Below are positions 1 through 6,972 of a stretch of DNA of 7,278 bases, piece by piece. A program made the position numbers and the translations under genes. The notes beneath the pieces are model-generated. The model made no database searches. It saw only the letters and a program-made list of their open reading frames with translations, and was not told the origin of the DNA. Each line of letters opens with the position of its first letter. Within the stretch, counting starts at the first letter, position 1. Source of the DNA: an uncultured Helicobacteraceae bacterium (GTDB lineage Bacteria; Campylobacterota; Campylobacteria; Campylobacterales; Sulfurimonadaceae); the NCBI GenBank assembly GCA_903903705.1, contig CAIUZU010000424.1:1-7278 (forward strand). Reading direction: 5' to 3'.

Positions 1-1
1 C

Positions 2-1456
2 GGAGAGTTTTTTGCCTCAAGACGCAATGAACATCATAAAGTAGTCTCTACCACACCGCTTAAATATAACAATAAATCGGCAGAAATCGAGTTTGAATTT
101 GATAAAAACAAAAAACTGGCTTCTACTCTGGCGGTAATCGGCTCACATGGAGTCGGTGAACTTAAAGATTACAGAGGAGTAGATGTTATAGCTGCATGGG
201 ATTACGTCCCTTCTCTCAACTGGGGTGTAATCGCAAAGATAGATATGGATGAAGTTTTAGAGCCGATTCATAAAATGGAGTTTATCTCTCTCATTATCAT
301 CTTTTTTGTTGTTGTTGCCATCATCGTCGCCATAATGACGGCAACAAAACATATAGTATATCCGCTGGAACTTCTTACAAAAAGGGTAAAAAACTTCTCT
401 CTCGAATCAAATGAGAACAGCATTTCGCTTCAAAAGATTTCTTATCTTCATAATGAGATAGGAGTCCTTGCTAAAAATTTTGAAGAGATGGGGCATAATC
501 TTTTGCACTCACAAAAAATCATCAAAGAGCATTCCGAGAGACTTGAAGAAAAAGTACAAACACGAACCAAAGAGCTTGAAGATGCAAAAAATGAACTAAG
601 TAAAACAAACAACTCTATGAAAAGATATCTAGAACTTGTCGATACTTATGTTATCACATCATCCACGGATTTACGAGGTGTCATAACAGAAGTCAGCAGT
701 GCATTTTGTCGTATTACAGGATATACAAAAGAGGAACTCATCGGCAAAAAACACAATATTATTCGCCATCGCGACATGCCTGATACACTCTATAAAGAGA
801 TATGGAAAACACTCTCCTGCGAAAAAACATGGAGCGGGGAGATAAAAAATCTTGCAAAAGACGGCTCCTCTTATTGGGTCTACTCTACGATATCGCCAAG
901 GTACGATGCGTTTGGTAAAAAAATAGGTTACACCTCTATACGTCATGACATCACAAGCCAAAAAACAGTCGAAGAGCTCTCTATCACTGATCAGCTAACA
1001 CAACTTTACAACAGACTCAAACTTGAAGCGACATTTAGCGAAGAGATCCAAAGAGCACAGCGATACCAAGCCCCTTTTAGCGTTATCATGCTTGATATAG
1101 ATCATTTTAAAAGCGTCAATGATACTTACGGACATGATATCGGCGATAAAACACTCATTGATGTTGCAAAAATCTTAAAACAAAACTCAAGAGCAACGGA
1201 CATCGTAGGACGTTGGGGCGGTGAAGAGTTTATGATTATCCTGCCGCAAACCGTTACCGATGCAGCTTATGAACATGCACAAATATTAAGAGAGATGATA
1301 GAAAAGCACAACTTTGAAGCCGTAGGAACAAAAACTTCAAGTTTCGGAGTAAGCAGTTTTATAAGCGGCGATACTTCTAAAACAATCGTAAAAAGAGCCG
1401 ACGGAGCACTTTATGAGGCAAAAAAGAGCGGAAGAAACAGAGTCTGCCTTGCATAG
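2..1456 (+). CDS. Membrane-bound sensor diguanylate cyclase (Cache-TM-HAMP-PAS-GGDEF), 5' end missing
   Basis: The reading frame is open from base 2 with no start in view, so the gene begins to the left of the window; 484 residues are visible. The first ~85 residues end in WDYVPSLNWGVIAKID, the typical close of a periplasmic Cache sensor domain. A hydrophobic helix follows (~93-116), then a HAMP linker (~117-170), a coiled coil (~165-205), a PAS domain (~209-321) with the Aer-like stretch NIIRHRDMP, and a GGDEF domain (~327-484). The active-site signature is GGEEF (406-410), the metal-binding aspartate is in LDIDHFK (~365), and an RATD inhibitory site lies five residues before GGEEF. It should therefore make c-di-GMP from two GTP at the inner membrane, with product inhibition. 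The ligand is unknown. An internal ATG at 245 is not a credible start because it would cut off the Cache domain. The neighbour to the right is convergent. Confidence 0.93.
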   Translation, partial: GEFFASRRNEHHKVVSTTPLKYNNKSAEIEFEFDKNKKLASTLAVIGSHGVGELKDYRGVDVIAAWDYVPSLNWGVIAKIDMDEVLEPIHKMEFISLIIIFFVVVAIIVAIMTATKHIVYPLELLTKRVKNFSLESNENSISLQKISYLHNEIGVLAKNFEEMGHNLLHSQKIIKEHSERLEEKVQTRTKELEDAKNELSKTNNSMKRYLELVDTYVITSSTDLRGVITEVSSAFCRITGYTKEELIGKKHNIIRHRDMPDTLYKEIWKTLSCEKTWSGEIKNLAKDGSSYWVYSTISPRYDAFGKKIGYTSIRHDITSQKTVEELSITDQLTQLYNRLKLEATFSEEIQRAQRYQAPFSVIMLDIDHFKSVNDTYGHDIGDKTLIDVAKILKQNSRATDIVGRWGGEEFMIILPQTVTDAAYEHAQILREMIEKHNFEAVGTKTSSFGVSSFISGDTSKTIVKRADGALYEAKKSGRNRVCLA

Positions 1457-1512
1457 AGAGAATTTTGCAAAAACTCTCACTGCAACTTTTTGTTATGCAA
1501 TGGATTCGTAAC

Positions 1513-2841
1513 TTAAAGAAGTACCTTTACCATGTTTCTTCCCGATTTTTTAGCATCGTAAAGTGCCTTGTCGGCTCTCTCTACCACGCTTTTTATATCA
1601 TCCTCGACATAAATTTTTGTAACACCGAAACTTGCGGTTACTCTCTCTACTTTTTGTAGCACTAAAGACTCTATATGCGCTCTTAATTTTTCTGCCAAAG
1701 CAGCTGCATTTTCTACCTCGGTGGCAGGAAGAAGAACGACAAACTCCTCCCCTCCCCATCTGCACACAATATCTATATTTCTCAATGTTTTTTGCAGCTC
1801 ATGTGCGATTAAGACAAGAACTTCATCTCCCACATTGTGACCGTAAGTATCGTTGACCTTTTTAAAATAGTCGATATCGACTAAAATAAACGACATGCTG
1901 TTGCCTCTCTCTTGCATTGTTTTATATGAGGAGAGATAGACCTCTAAAAATTTGCCTCTGTTGTAAAGACCCGTTAAACTATCCGTTGAAGCCATCTCTT
2001 CATATTTTTTGCTCTTATTTAAAAGAGAAGCGTTTATTTGAGTCAGCTCCTCATGATGCTCTTTAATAAGCATCGCCCATCTCGAATACGAAAGTGATAT
2101 AAGCTCTTTTTGTGTGATGATTCCGGACATTTTGCCCTCTTCATCTATAACAACGACTCTCTTGTAATGTTTCTCTTTTATAAATTCCAACGCTTCTTTT
2201 ACAGAGCAATTTTTACTTATGGTATCGACCGGGGAAGACATATAGAAACTTACGCTAAGTTCTAAATTTTGATTGTTTTTAATCATTCTTATAATATCTT
2301 TTGTCGTAAATATTCCGATAGGCTTAAAATTTTCTACAATAACTACGCTCTCATATTGCTTGCTTGTCATCTCTTGTAGCAGATCTGATGTTTTCATATC
2401 TGATTTTACCCATCTTGCTCTTCTGCTAAGTTTTAAAAAATCCTGCAAACAAAAATTATCCATCAGCGTCTCAGGATCTATGCTACTTGTAATATCAGTA
2501 TGCGTAACAATCCCATAAAGCGAGCCGTCATCATTTGTAACACATATATGTTCAATGTCACAATTGAGATAATCTACAATCTGCAATACGTTTTTATCTT
2601 TATGTACGGTCTGAACCGTTAATAGTTCCAGTTCTCTAAGAGAAGTACTAAGATCTATATTTTGAACTTTAATATTCAATATATCTGCCACCGTTAAGAT
2701 ATAAAAGAGAGTGCCGTCAACGACAATTAAATTTCTATGCTCATTTTCAAATATAACTTTTATGGCATCTGCAACACTCTTACTTCTCTCTATAGAAACT
2801 ACGTTTGTGGTTGCTATCTCGCCAATTGTTGGAAATTTCAT
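1513..2841 (-). CDS. Four-CBS-domain GGDEF protein, probable soluble diguanylate cyclase
   Basis: This 442-residue protein has no signal peptide or membrane segment, so it should be cytoplasmic. Four CBS repeats can be read: about 1-60, 64-122, 135-192 and 195-252, the last three with the closing pattern G-I-(V/F/I)-T-x-x-(D/E). They would form two Bateman modules, which in known families bind adenine nucleotides or related ligands. A helical linker (~253-282) leads to a GGDEF domain (~284-442) with GGEEF at 363-367, VDIDYFK metal site at 321-327 and an RNID inhibitory site at 354-357 with the correct five-residue spacing. It should make c-di-GMP under control of a bound ligand that I cannot name. 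It is the last gene of the operon, starting 11 bases after folP; AAAGG sits seven bases before the ATG, abutting the folP stop. The CBS-GGDEF architecture is known elsewhere; activity here is inferred from intact motifs. Confidence 0.93.
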   Translation of the reverse strand: MKFPTIGEIATTNVVSIERSKSVADAIKVIFENEHRNLIVVDGTLFYILTVADILNIKVQNIDLSTSLRELELLTVQTVHKDKNVLQIVDYLNCDIEHICVTNDDGSLYGIVTHTDITSSIDPETLMDNFCLQDFLKLSRRARWVKSDMKTSDLLQEMTSKQYESVVIVENFKPIGIFTTKDIIRMIKNNQNLELSVSFYMSSPVDTISKNCSVKEALEFIKEKHYKRVVVIDEEGKMSGIITQKELISLSYSRWAMLIKEHHEELTQINASLLNKSKKYEEMASTDSLTGLYNRGKFLEVYLSSYKTMQERGNSMSFILVDIDYFKKVNDTYGHNVGDEVLVLIAHELQKTLRNIDIVCRWGGEEFVVLLPATEVENAAALAEKLRAHIESLVLQKVERVTASFGVTKIYVEDDIKSVVERADKALYDAKKSGRNMVKVLL

Positions 2842-2852
2842 AAAACTGCCTT

Positions 2853-3995
2853 TTAAATATTCATTAATGCCTGTTGAACTCTTAGTGCTTGAACATGCTC
2901 TTGCACGTCATGTACTCGAATAATGGAAGCTCCGTTTTTTACAGACTCTAAATGCAAAGCCAAAGTTCCGCCAAGTCTCTCTTTTGGTGCGCAGGGCGAT
3001 ATTTTATCTATCATAGACTTTCTAGAAGCGCCTACAAGCAGAGGTTTTCCTAGTGTTAGAAAATGCTCTTGATGTTTGATAAGCGTAAGATTATGCTCTA
3101 GAGTTTTGCCAAACCCTATTCCTACATCTAAAATAATATCTTTAACGCCAAATGCCTCGGCTTCTTGAACTCTTGAGCTTAAAAAAGAGTAAATATCACT
3201 GAGAATATGCTCATACTCCGGTTTTTCCTGCATTATCTGAGGCGTTTTTTGCATATGCATAATCACCGCCGTTGCACCGTACGATGCGCAAAGTTTCGCA
3301 ACCTCGCTATTTGCAAGTCCGGTTATGTCGTTTACAATCTTAAAACCACTCATTAGCGCATGTTCTATCACTAATGGTTCATAACTGTCAATACTGAATT
3401 TTACCCTATCGTAAAGTTTTTTTGCTTGTATTAAGTCAAGGATAGGCTTTACTCTTCTAAGCTCTTCTGCTTTATCGACATTAACGGAGTTTGGAGCAGA
3501 AGAGACTCCACCGATATCTATAATATCCGCACCCTCTTCTATCATCCTCTCAATCGCTTCTATCGCACTCTTTTCTTTAAATCTTGAAGCTGAAAAAAAA
3601 CTGTCGTCATTCGCATTTATGACACCCATAACTTCTGCATGAGACGGTTTTTTTACTTTTAAAATTTCTTGGAGTTTATATGCAACCTCTTTTAAACCAA
3701 ATGGTTGTGCCAACTCTTTTCTGCTAAGAGTTTGCAGCTGCCTTGCCGTTGCGATAAGTATGCAATCAACATACGGAGTTTTTGCAACAACCGTTCCGCG
3801 AGGTACGGCAAGATCTGCACCAACGCTTAGAGCATCTTGCTTTAAGATATTTGCCGCACCGACATGAAGCTCTCTGATATAGATAATATAATGCAACGCT
3901 TTTAAGGATAAAATCGCCACTCCGCCACTATCTACATTTATGTTTTTTAGATATTTTCCTATGTCAATACTGTTTGAGAGCAGTTCAATTTGCAC
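2853..3995 (-). CDS. folP: Dihydropteroate synthase, long form with N-terminal extension
   Basis: FolP joins p-aminobenzoate to 6-hydroxymethyl-dihydropterin diphosphate to give dihydropteroate in folate synthesis, and is the target of sulfonamides. At 380 residues it is about 100 longer than the E. coli enzyme. The first ~120 residues are an extension containing ANILKQDALSVGADLAV and QPFGL, seen in long-form homologues from several phyla; its role is not clear to me. The TIM-barrel part starts at MGVINANDDSF (123-133). Conserved active-site elements include FSIDS (D203), VNDITG (N222), LDVGIGFGK (D290), GASRKS (K326) and RVHDV (R360, H362). Loop 2 reads GGVSSAPNS, where the usual form is GGESTRPG, so the common arginine is alanine. 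The start is GTG at 3995, supported by AGGAG six bases upstream; it overlaps the holB end by 11 bases, suggesting translational coupling. Confidence 0.95.
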   Translation of the reverse strand: MQIELLSNSIDIGKYLKNINVDSGGVAILSLKALHYIIYIRELHVGAANILKQDALSVGADLAVPRGTVVAKTPYVDCILIATARQLQTLSRKELAQPFGLKEVAYKLQEILKVKKPSHAEVMGVINANDDSFFSASRFKEKSAIEAIERMIEEGADIIDIGGVSSAPNSVNVDKAEELRRVKPILDLIQAKKLYDRVKFSIDSYEPLVIEHALMSGFKIVNDITGLANSEVAKLCASYGATAVIMHMQKTPQIMQEKPEYEHILSDIYSFLSSRVQEAEAFGVKDIILDVGIGFGKTLEHNLTLIKHQEHFLTLGKPLLVGASRKSMIDKISPCAPKERLGGTLALHLESVKNGASIIRVHDVQEHVQALRVQQALMNI

Positions 3996-4611
3996 TTTTT
4001 TCTCCTACAAAACTCATGACAAGCTGTGCCAAAACACTTTGAGGTCTTGAGTTTAACTCTAAAAGCCTATAAGCCCTGTCAAAATTTTGCAACTGAGATT
4101 CGCTCAAAATCAGCTTGTCCACAACCGTCGCTCTATAAAAAAGAGCCTGAACCAAGCTTTTTGCTTCACTTTTTTTAACTCTCTCATTTGTTTTTAAAAA
4201 CTCAAAAACCTCCGCATAATTTATCTTAGAGAGATTGAGTGATATCTCCTGAACTGCATGTATCGTTTCACCTTTTACAATCGGCATTCTTGAGCGTACG
4301 GTAGGAAGAAGATTTGATTTTGTGGGGGATATAATGATGTACTCTATATTTCTAGGCGGCTCTTCAAGAAGTTTTAAAAGTGAGTTTTGGGAGATATTAT
4401 TAAAATTGTTGGCGCCTAAAATAATATATTTTGTTTGCGATTCGCTGATGTAAGACTCTGCAAGAACCGCTTTTGCATGTTCTATTTTAAACTCATCCTC
4501 GATAAAACCCACAACCCTGCTTGGTTTCAACTCTTCTCTTATCCTCTCAAACTCCGCTTCAACGCTGCTTGAGATAAGGATATACCCCTTTTTGGAGTTA
4601 TGCGTTAACAT
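3985..4611 (-). CDS. holB: DNA polymerase III delta-prime subunit, short Campylobacterota form
   Basis: This is the clamp-loader delta-prime subunit, which with delta and tau/gamma loads the sliding clamp DnaN at the replication fork. It has 208 residues against roughly 330 in E. coli. The best signature is NNISQNSLLKLLEEPP (71-86), followed by LLPTVRSRM (101-109), equivalent to the LLPTIRSRC motif around the arginine of clamp-loader subunits. No Walker A P-loop or zinc-binding cysteines are present; delta-prime proteins do not hydrolyse ATP, and the H. pylori homologue is similarly short. I chose the ATG at 4611 because GGAG lies six bases upstream; a GTG at 4635 in the same frame (adding eight residues) has no Shine-Dalgarno sequence. 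The gene overlaps hobA by 14 bases and folP by 11, so all three are probably co-translated. Function is firm from motif and context, though sequence similarity outside the central motif is low. Confidence 0.88.
   Translation of the reverse strand: MLTHNSKKGYILISSSVEAEFERIREELKPSRVVGFIEDEFKIEHAKAVLAESYISESQTKYIILGANNFNNISQNSLLKLLEEPPRNIEYIIISPTKSNLLPTVRSRMPIVKGETIHAVQEISLNLSKINYAEVFEFLKTNERVKKSEAKSLVQALFYRATVVDKLILSESQLQNFDRAYRLLELNSRPQSVLAQLVMSFVGEKSAN
4002..4006 (-). promoter_or_regulatory. Ribosome binding site for the folP GTG start
   Basis: AGGAG sits six bases before the GTG at 3995, inside the last codons of holB. Such a strong site explains use of a GTG start and supports translation of the overlapping folP. 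Confidence 0.75.
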
Positions 4612-5146
4612 CAACTTCTCCAAACATCGCAGCACTCAGAGATGCATTAAAAAGCCGGTAAAGTTGTAAAAGTTTTATATCGAGCAGTTTGTCGTAAGAT
4701 TTGAGAGTAAAAGCGTTTATGTAATCTTCATCAAAAATCCAAAAATAGCTTGTGTCTTTTCTCTTTGCGATATCGGCTCTTTTATCATCGCCTCTACCGA
4801 TATACCAGAAAAAACAGTCCTCTTTGTAAGCGAGTGATATCATATCTTCAACCATATCAATCATCTCTCCGCCGCTTACACTGTTGTAGTGTTTATATAT
4901 GCTGTCTATGCTGAGTATAGGAAGAAGCGGTCGATCCATCTGTGCAGTGTTTAAAAAATCAAGTATATATGTCTCAAGCCATTTTCGCTTCTCATCGGTA
5001 ATAAGGATAACCGTTTTACCGCTAAGAATCTGCTCCAATGCCTGAGAAGTGGTAGTAGTCCAGTCAAAACGCTGCTCTTCCAGCCAGCTAAAACAGCCAC
5101 CCTCTTCCCTGATAGCATCCAAGCTCCATTGAGCAAAATCTTGCAT
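4598..5146 (-). CDS. hobA: HobA, DnaA-binding regulator of replication initiation
   Basis: HobA binds domain I-II of DnaA and promotes its assembly on oriC; it is the Campylobacterota structural counterpart of E. coli DiaA, with an SIS-like fold, and acts as a tetramer in H. pylori. The call rests on its length (182 residues; the H. pylori protein is about 180), the tail LLDIKLLQLYRLFNASL (154-170), the RPLLPILSID strand (72-81), FFWYIGR (112-118), and its position between lysC and holB, exactly as recalled for H. pylori HP1230. No catalytic motif is expected or visible, and there is no signal peptide. The ATG at 5146 follows the lysC stop by four bases; its Shine-Dalgarno sequence is weak (AAGT), so translation probably relies on coupling to lysC. 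The family is fast-evolving, so the identification depends partly on context. Confidence 0.88.
   Translation of the reverse strand: MQDFAQWSLDAIREEGGCFSWLEEQRFDWTTTTSQALEQILSGKTVILITDEKRKWLETYILDFLNTAQMDRPLLPILSIDSIYKHYNSVSGGEMIDMVEDMISLAYKEDCFFWYIGRGDDKRADIAKRKDTSYFWIFDEDYINAFTLKSYDKLLDIKLLQLYRLFNASLSAAMFGEVDVNA
4618..4621 (-). promoter_or_regulatory. Ribosome binding site deciding the holB start
   Basis: GGAG is placed six bases before the ATG at 4611, inside the end of hobA. It favours this ATG over the upstream GTG at 4635, which has no such sequence. Confidence 0.75.
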
Positions 5147-5150
5147 AAAG

Positions 5151-6362
5151 TTACTTATCTAATTCGTAAGCGCTATGAAGAGATCTAACTGAGAGTTCTG
5201 CATATTTCTCGGCAATCACCATAGAGATCTTTATCTCTGAAGTTGAAATCATATTGATGTTGATATTTTCTGCAGCCATCGTTGCAAACGCTTTTGCGGC
5301 AACGCCGGTATGAGATTTCATTCCCACGCCTACAATGGATACTTTACAGATATTTTCATCATACGTCACTTCATCTACTTCAGACTCTTTTACAAAACTA
5401 TCCATTACGGCTTTAGCATCATTTAAGTCACCGACAGGAACAGTAAAATCTATGTTTGCTTTACCGTCATGTCCTACATTTTGGATAATCATGTCAATAT
5501 TTACATTGTTTTTTGCAAGTTTTGTAAAGATGTCAGATGCTATTCCCGGTCTGTCTTTTACACCGATTAACGATACTCGAGCCTGATTTTTATCTAATGC
5601 GATTCCACTTACTAACGGTTTTTCCATGATATTTTCTTCCTTAGTTATTAATGTTCCCTCTTCATCAGAGAAGCTTGTTCTTGTTACTAGATTTACGTTT
5701 AATTTTTTTGCCAGTTCCACAGAGCGGTTTTGAAGCACTTTTGCTCCCAAACTTGCCAACTCTAACATCTCATCGTATGAAATCTTCTCAAGTTTTTTAG
5801 CTTTTGGCTCAATGCGAGGATCTGTAGTAAAAATTCCGCTTACATCGGTATAGATCTCGCATAAGTCGGCATTTACCGCTCCTGCTATAGCAACCGCCGA
5901 TAGATCGCTTCCGCCGCGACCCAAAGTTGTTACGTCACCGTTTTGCGTCACCCCTTGAAACCCTGCAACTACAACGATTTTGCCCTCTTTAATAGCTTCA
6001 TTCATCGCCACGGGATCTATCTTTTGAATACGAGCTTTTGTATGATGCATATCCGTCACGATTCCTGCTTTTCTCCCGCTCATGGCAACCGCTTTATGCC
6101 CCATCTCATTGAGTGCTATCGAGAGAAGAGAAGCTGTTACCCGCTCTCCCGAACTAAGAAGCATATCCATATCAGCACGAGAAGCATTTTTTGAAAAGTG
6201 CTCTGCATAATCTATAAGCTTGTTTGTCTCTCCGCTCATCGCCGAGACTACTACGACAACATCATGTCCCTCTTTTTTCGTTTTACTTACACGGTTGGCA
6301 ACATTTTGGATGCGCTCCAAATCACCTACGCTTGTTCCGCCAAATTTTTGAACTATCAACAT
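5151..6362 (-). CDS. lysC: Aspartate kinase (monofunctional, two ACT domains)
   Basis: LysC phosphorylates aspartate to aspartyl-4-phosphate, the first step toward lysine, meso-diaminopimelate (cell wall), threonine and methionine. The kinase domain covers residues ~1-240, with KFGGTS at 6-11, [11 protein letters not shown] at 70-80, TTLGRGGSD at 145-153 and [13 protein letters not shown] at 171-183. Two C-terminal ACT-type regions (~262-330 and ~340-400) include [14 protein letters not shown] and [15 protein letters not shown]; such regions usually bind lysine and/or threonine for feedback inhibition. There is no homoserine dehydrogenase fusion, and the 403-residue length is normal. The ATG follows the rppH TAG directly with no gap; GAGGG lies ten bases upstream inside the rppH end. 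An in-frame ATG at residue 246 could start a separate regulatory subunit (see findings). Confidence 0.97.
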   Translation of the reverse strand: MLIVQKFGGTSVGDLERIQNVANRVSKTKKEGHDVVVVVSAMSGETNKLIDYAEHFSKNASRADMDMLLSSGERVTASLLSIALNEMGHKAVAMSGRKAGIVTDMHHTKARIQKIDPVAMNEAIKEGKIVVVAGFQGVTQNGDVTTLGRGGSDLSAVAIAGAVNADLCEIYTDVSGIFTTDPRIEPKAKKLEKISYDEMLELASLGAKVLQNRSVELAKKLNVNLVTRTSFSDEEGTLITKEENIMEKPLVSGIALDKNQARVSLIGVKDRPGIASDIFTKLAKNNVNIDMIIQNVGHDGKANIDFTVPVGDLNDAKAVMDSFVKESEVDEVTYDENICKVSIVGVGMKSHTGVAAKAFATMAAENININMISTSEIKISMVIAEKYAELSVRSLHSAYELDK

Positions 6363-6833
6363 CTATAACAATCCCTCTTTTTTGAAATAATTTATGACAC
6401 TCGCATACACATCTTTTTTAAAACTGGCACTTAAACTTAAAGCCTCATCGGCAGTTACAAATTTATAATCACAAAACTCAGGGTGCTTCGTATTGATATC
6501 TATTGTCGCGCCTTCTTGGAGTTTGACCAAAAAATATCTCTGCGTTTGTCCGATAAAAGGTCTCATGCTTTGTGCTATTCTTGGCGGAAAGTCATACGAA
6601 ATCCACTCCGGAAACTCGGCAATCACATCAACCATATCTGTACCGATTTCCTCTTTGAGTTCACGAAAAAGAGCTTCTACAATCTCTTCTCCCTCGTCAA
6701 TTCCGCCTTGAGGAAACTGCCAAACATCAAGCAGATCATTTCTCTGAGCTAAAAAAATCTCTTTTTTGTGCGGATAACTCTCTGATACGATTATCATGGC
6801 AACATTAGGACGATATAAATCTTTTTTGCTCAT
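6363..6833 (-). CDS. rppH: RNA pyrophosphohydrolase / Nudix hydrolase, RppH family
   Basis: This 156-residue cytoplasmic protein carries a perfect Nudix box, G-x5-E-x7-R-E-L-x-E-E-x-G, at residues 43-64, preceded by the RppH/NudH hallmark VWQFPQGG (37-44). RppH removes pyrophosphate from the 5' triphosphate end of transcripts, which starts their decay; relatives (NudA/InvA, H. pylori HP1228) also split diadenosine polyphosphates such as Ap4A. The start region YRPNVAMIIV and the late PRIAQSMRPFIGQTQRYFLVKL match the family, and the length is typical. It is the first gene of the six-gene operon; its stop abuts the lysC start. The ATG at 6833 is preceded by only a weak purine stretch (GTGAAG). 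Which substrate dominates in the cell cannot be read from sequence. Confidence 0.94.
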   Translation of the reverse strand: MSKKDLYRPNVAMIIVSESYPHKKEIFLAQRNDLLDVWQFPQGGIDEGEEIVEALFRELKEEIGTDMVDVIAEFPEWISYDFPPRIAQSMRPFIGQTQRYFLVKLQEGATIDINTKHPEFCDYKFVTADEALSLSASFKKDVYASVINYFKKEGLL

Positions 6834-6876
6834 AGCTTCACTTTGATTTTAATTTATGTTAAGTTTTGAATTTAGA

Positions 6877-6904
6877 ATTATACAAAATTCGCAATTAAAA
6901 TCAA
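6877..6904 (-). promoter_or_regulatory. Sigma-70-type promoter of the rppH-lysC-hobA-holB-folP operon
   Basis: Read on the minus strand, TTGATT (6904-6899) is followed after 16 bases by a perfect TATAAT (6882-6877). Transcription would start near 6870, leaving a leader of about 37 bases before the rppH ATG. It is the only obvious promoter upstream of the tightly packed six-gene run. Prediction from sequence only. Confidence 0.6.
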
Positions 6905-6921
6905 CTAAGTATTCATTTCAT

Positions 6922-6927
6922 TATGAT
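6922..6927 (+). promoter_or_regulatory. Possible -10 box for the rightward PAS gene
   Basis: TATGAT matches the -10 consensus at five of six positions and lies about 46 bases before the GTG start. No matching -35 hexamer is apparent, which is common in Campylobacterota, where sigma-70 promoters often lack one. In such AT-rich DNA a chance match is quite possible. Confidence 0.3.
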
Positions 6928-6960
6928 AAACTTTTGCCCTATTAAGAATTAAAAAATAAA

Positions 6961-6965
6961 GAAGG
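6961..6965 (+). promoter_or_regulatory. Ribosome binding site deciding the GTG start of the PAS gene
   Basis: GAAGG (6961-6965, within AAAGAAGG) lies seven bases before the GTG at 6973. An in-frame stop (TAA at 6943) lies just upstream with no ATG in between, so GTG is the only sensible start. Confidence 0.75.
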
Positions 6966-6972
6966 TGTTTCA

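Larger units (their letters stand above)
6834..6972. other. Divergent intergenic regulatory region
   Basis: This 139-base, very AT-rich gap separates rppH (leftward) from the PAS gene (rightward) and must hold both promoters. A strong candidate for the leftward operon is visible; for the rightward gene only a -10-like TATGAT at 6922-6927 is seen, with no good -35 box. I see no gene, tRNA or clear riboswitch here. Confidence 0.75.

Noticed and set aside
245..247. ATG at 245 as the true start of the first gene
   Set aside because: The same frame stays open to base 2 and encodes a Cache-domain end directly before it, so the gene begins outside the window.
671..961. Minus-strand 96-codon open frame inside the PAS region of the first gene
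   Set aside because: It lies wholly antisense to a conserved PAS domain and shows no family signature.
1457..1512. Possible bidirectional terminator between the convergent genes (AGAG...CTCT and TGCAAC-TTTTT-GTT-AT-GCA pairings)
   Set aside because: The stems are short, AT-rich, interrupted by mismatches or a bulge, and not followed by a proper U tract, so I cannot support a terminator.
1465..1856. Two plus-strand open frames (1465-1659 and 1632-1856) following the first gene
   Set aside because: They are antisense to the GGDEF domain of the CBS-GGDEF gene and have no family resemblance or good ribosome binding site.
4951..5136. Minus-strand 61-codon open frame within hobA in another frame
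   Set aside because: It is fully contained in hobA, out of frame, with no supporting motif.
6906..6929. Sigma-28 (FliA)-like promoter for the PAS gene (TAAGTATT and TATGATAA)
   Set aside because: The spacing between the elements is about three bases short of the usual one and the -10 match is partial; tempting only because the gene might be a chemoreceptor.
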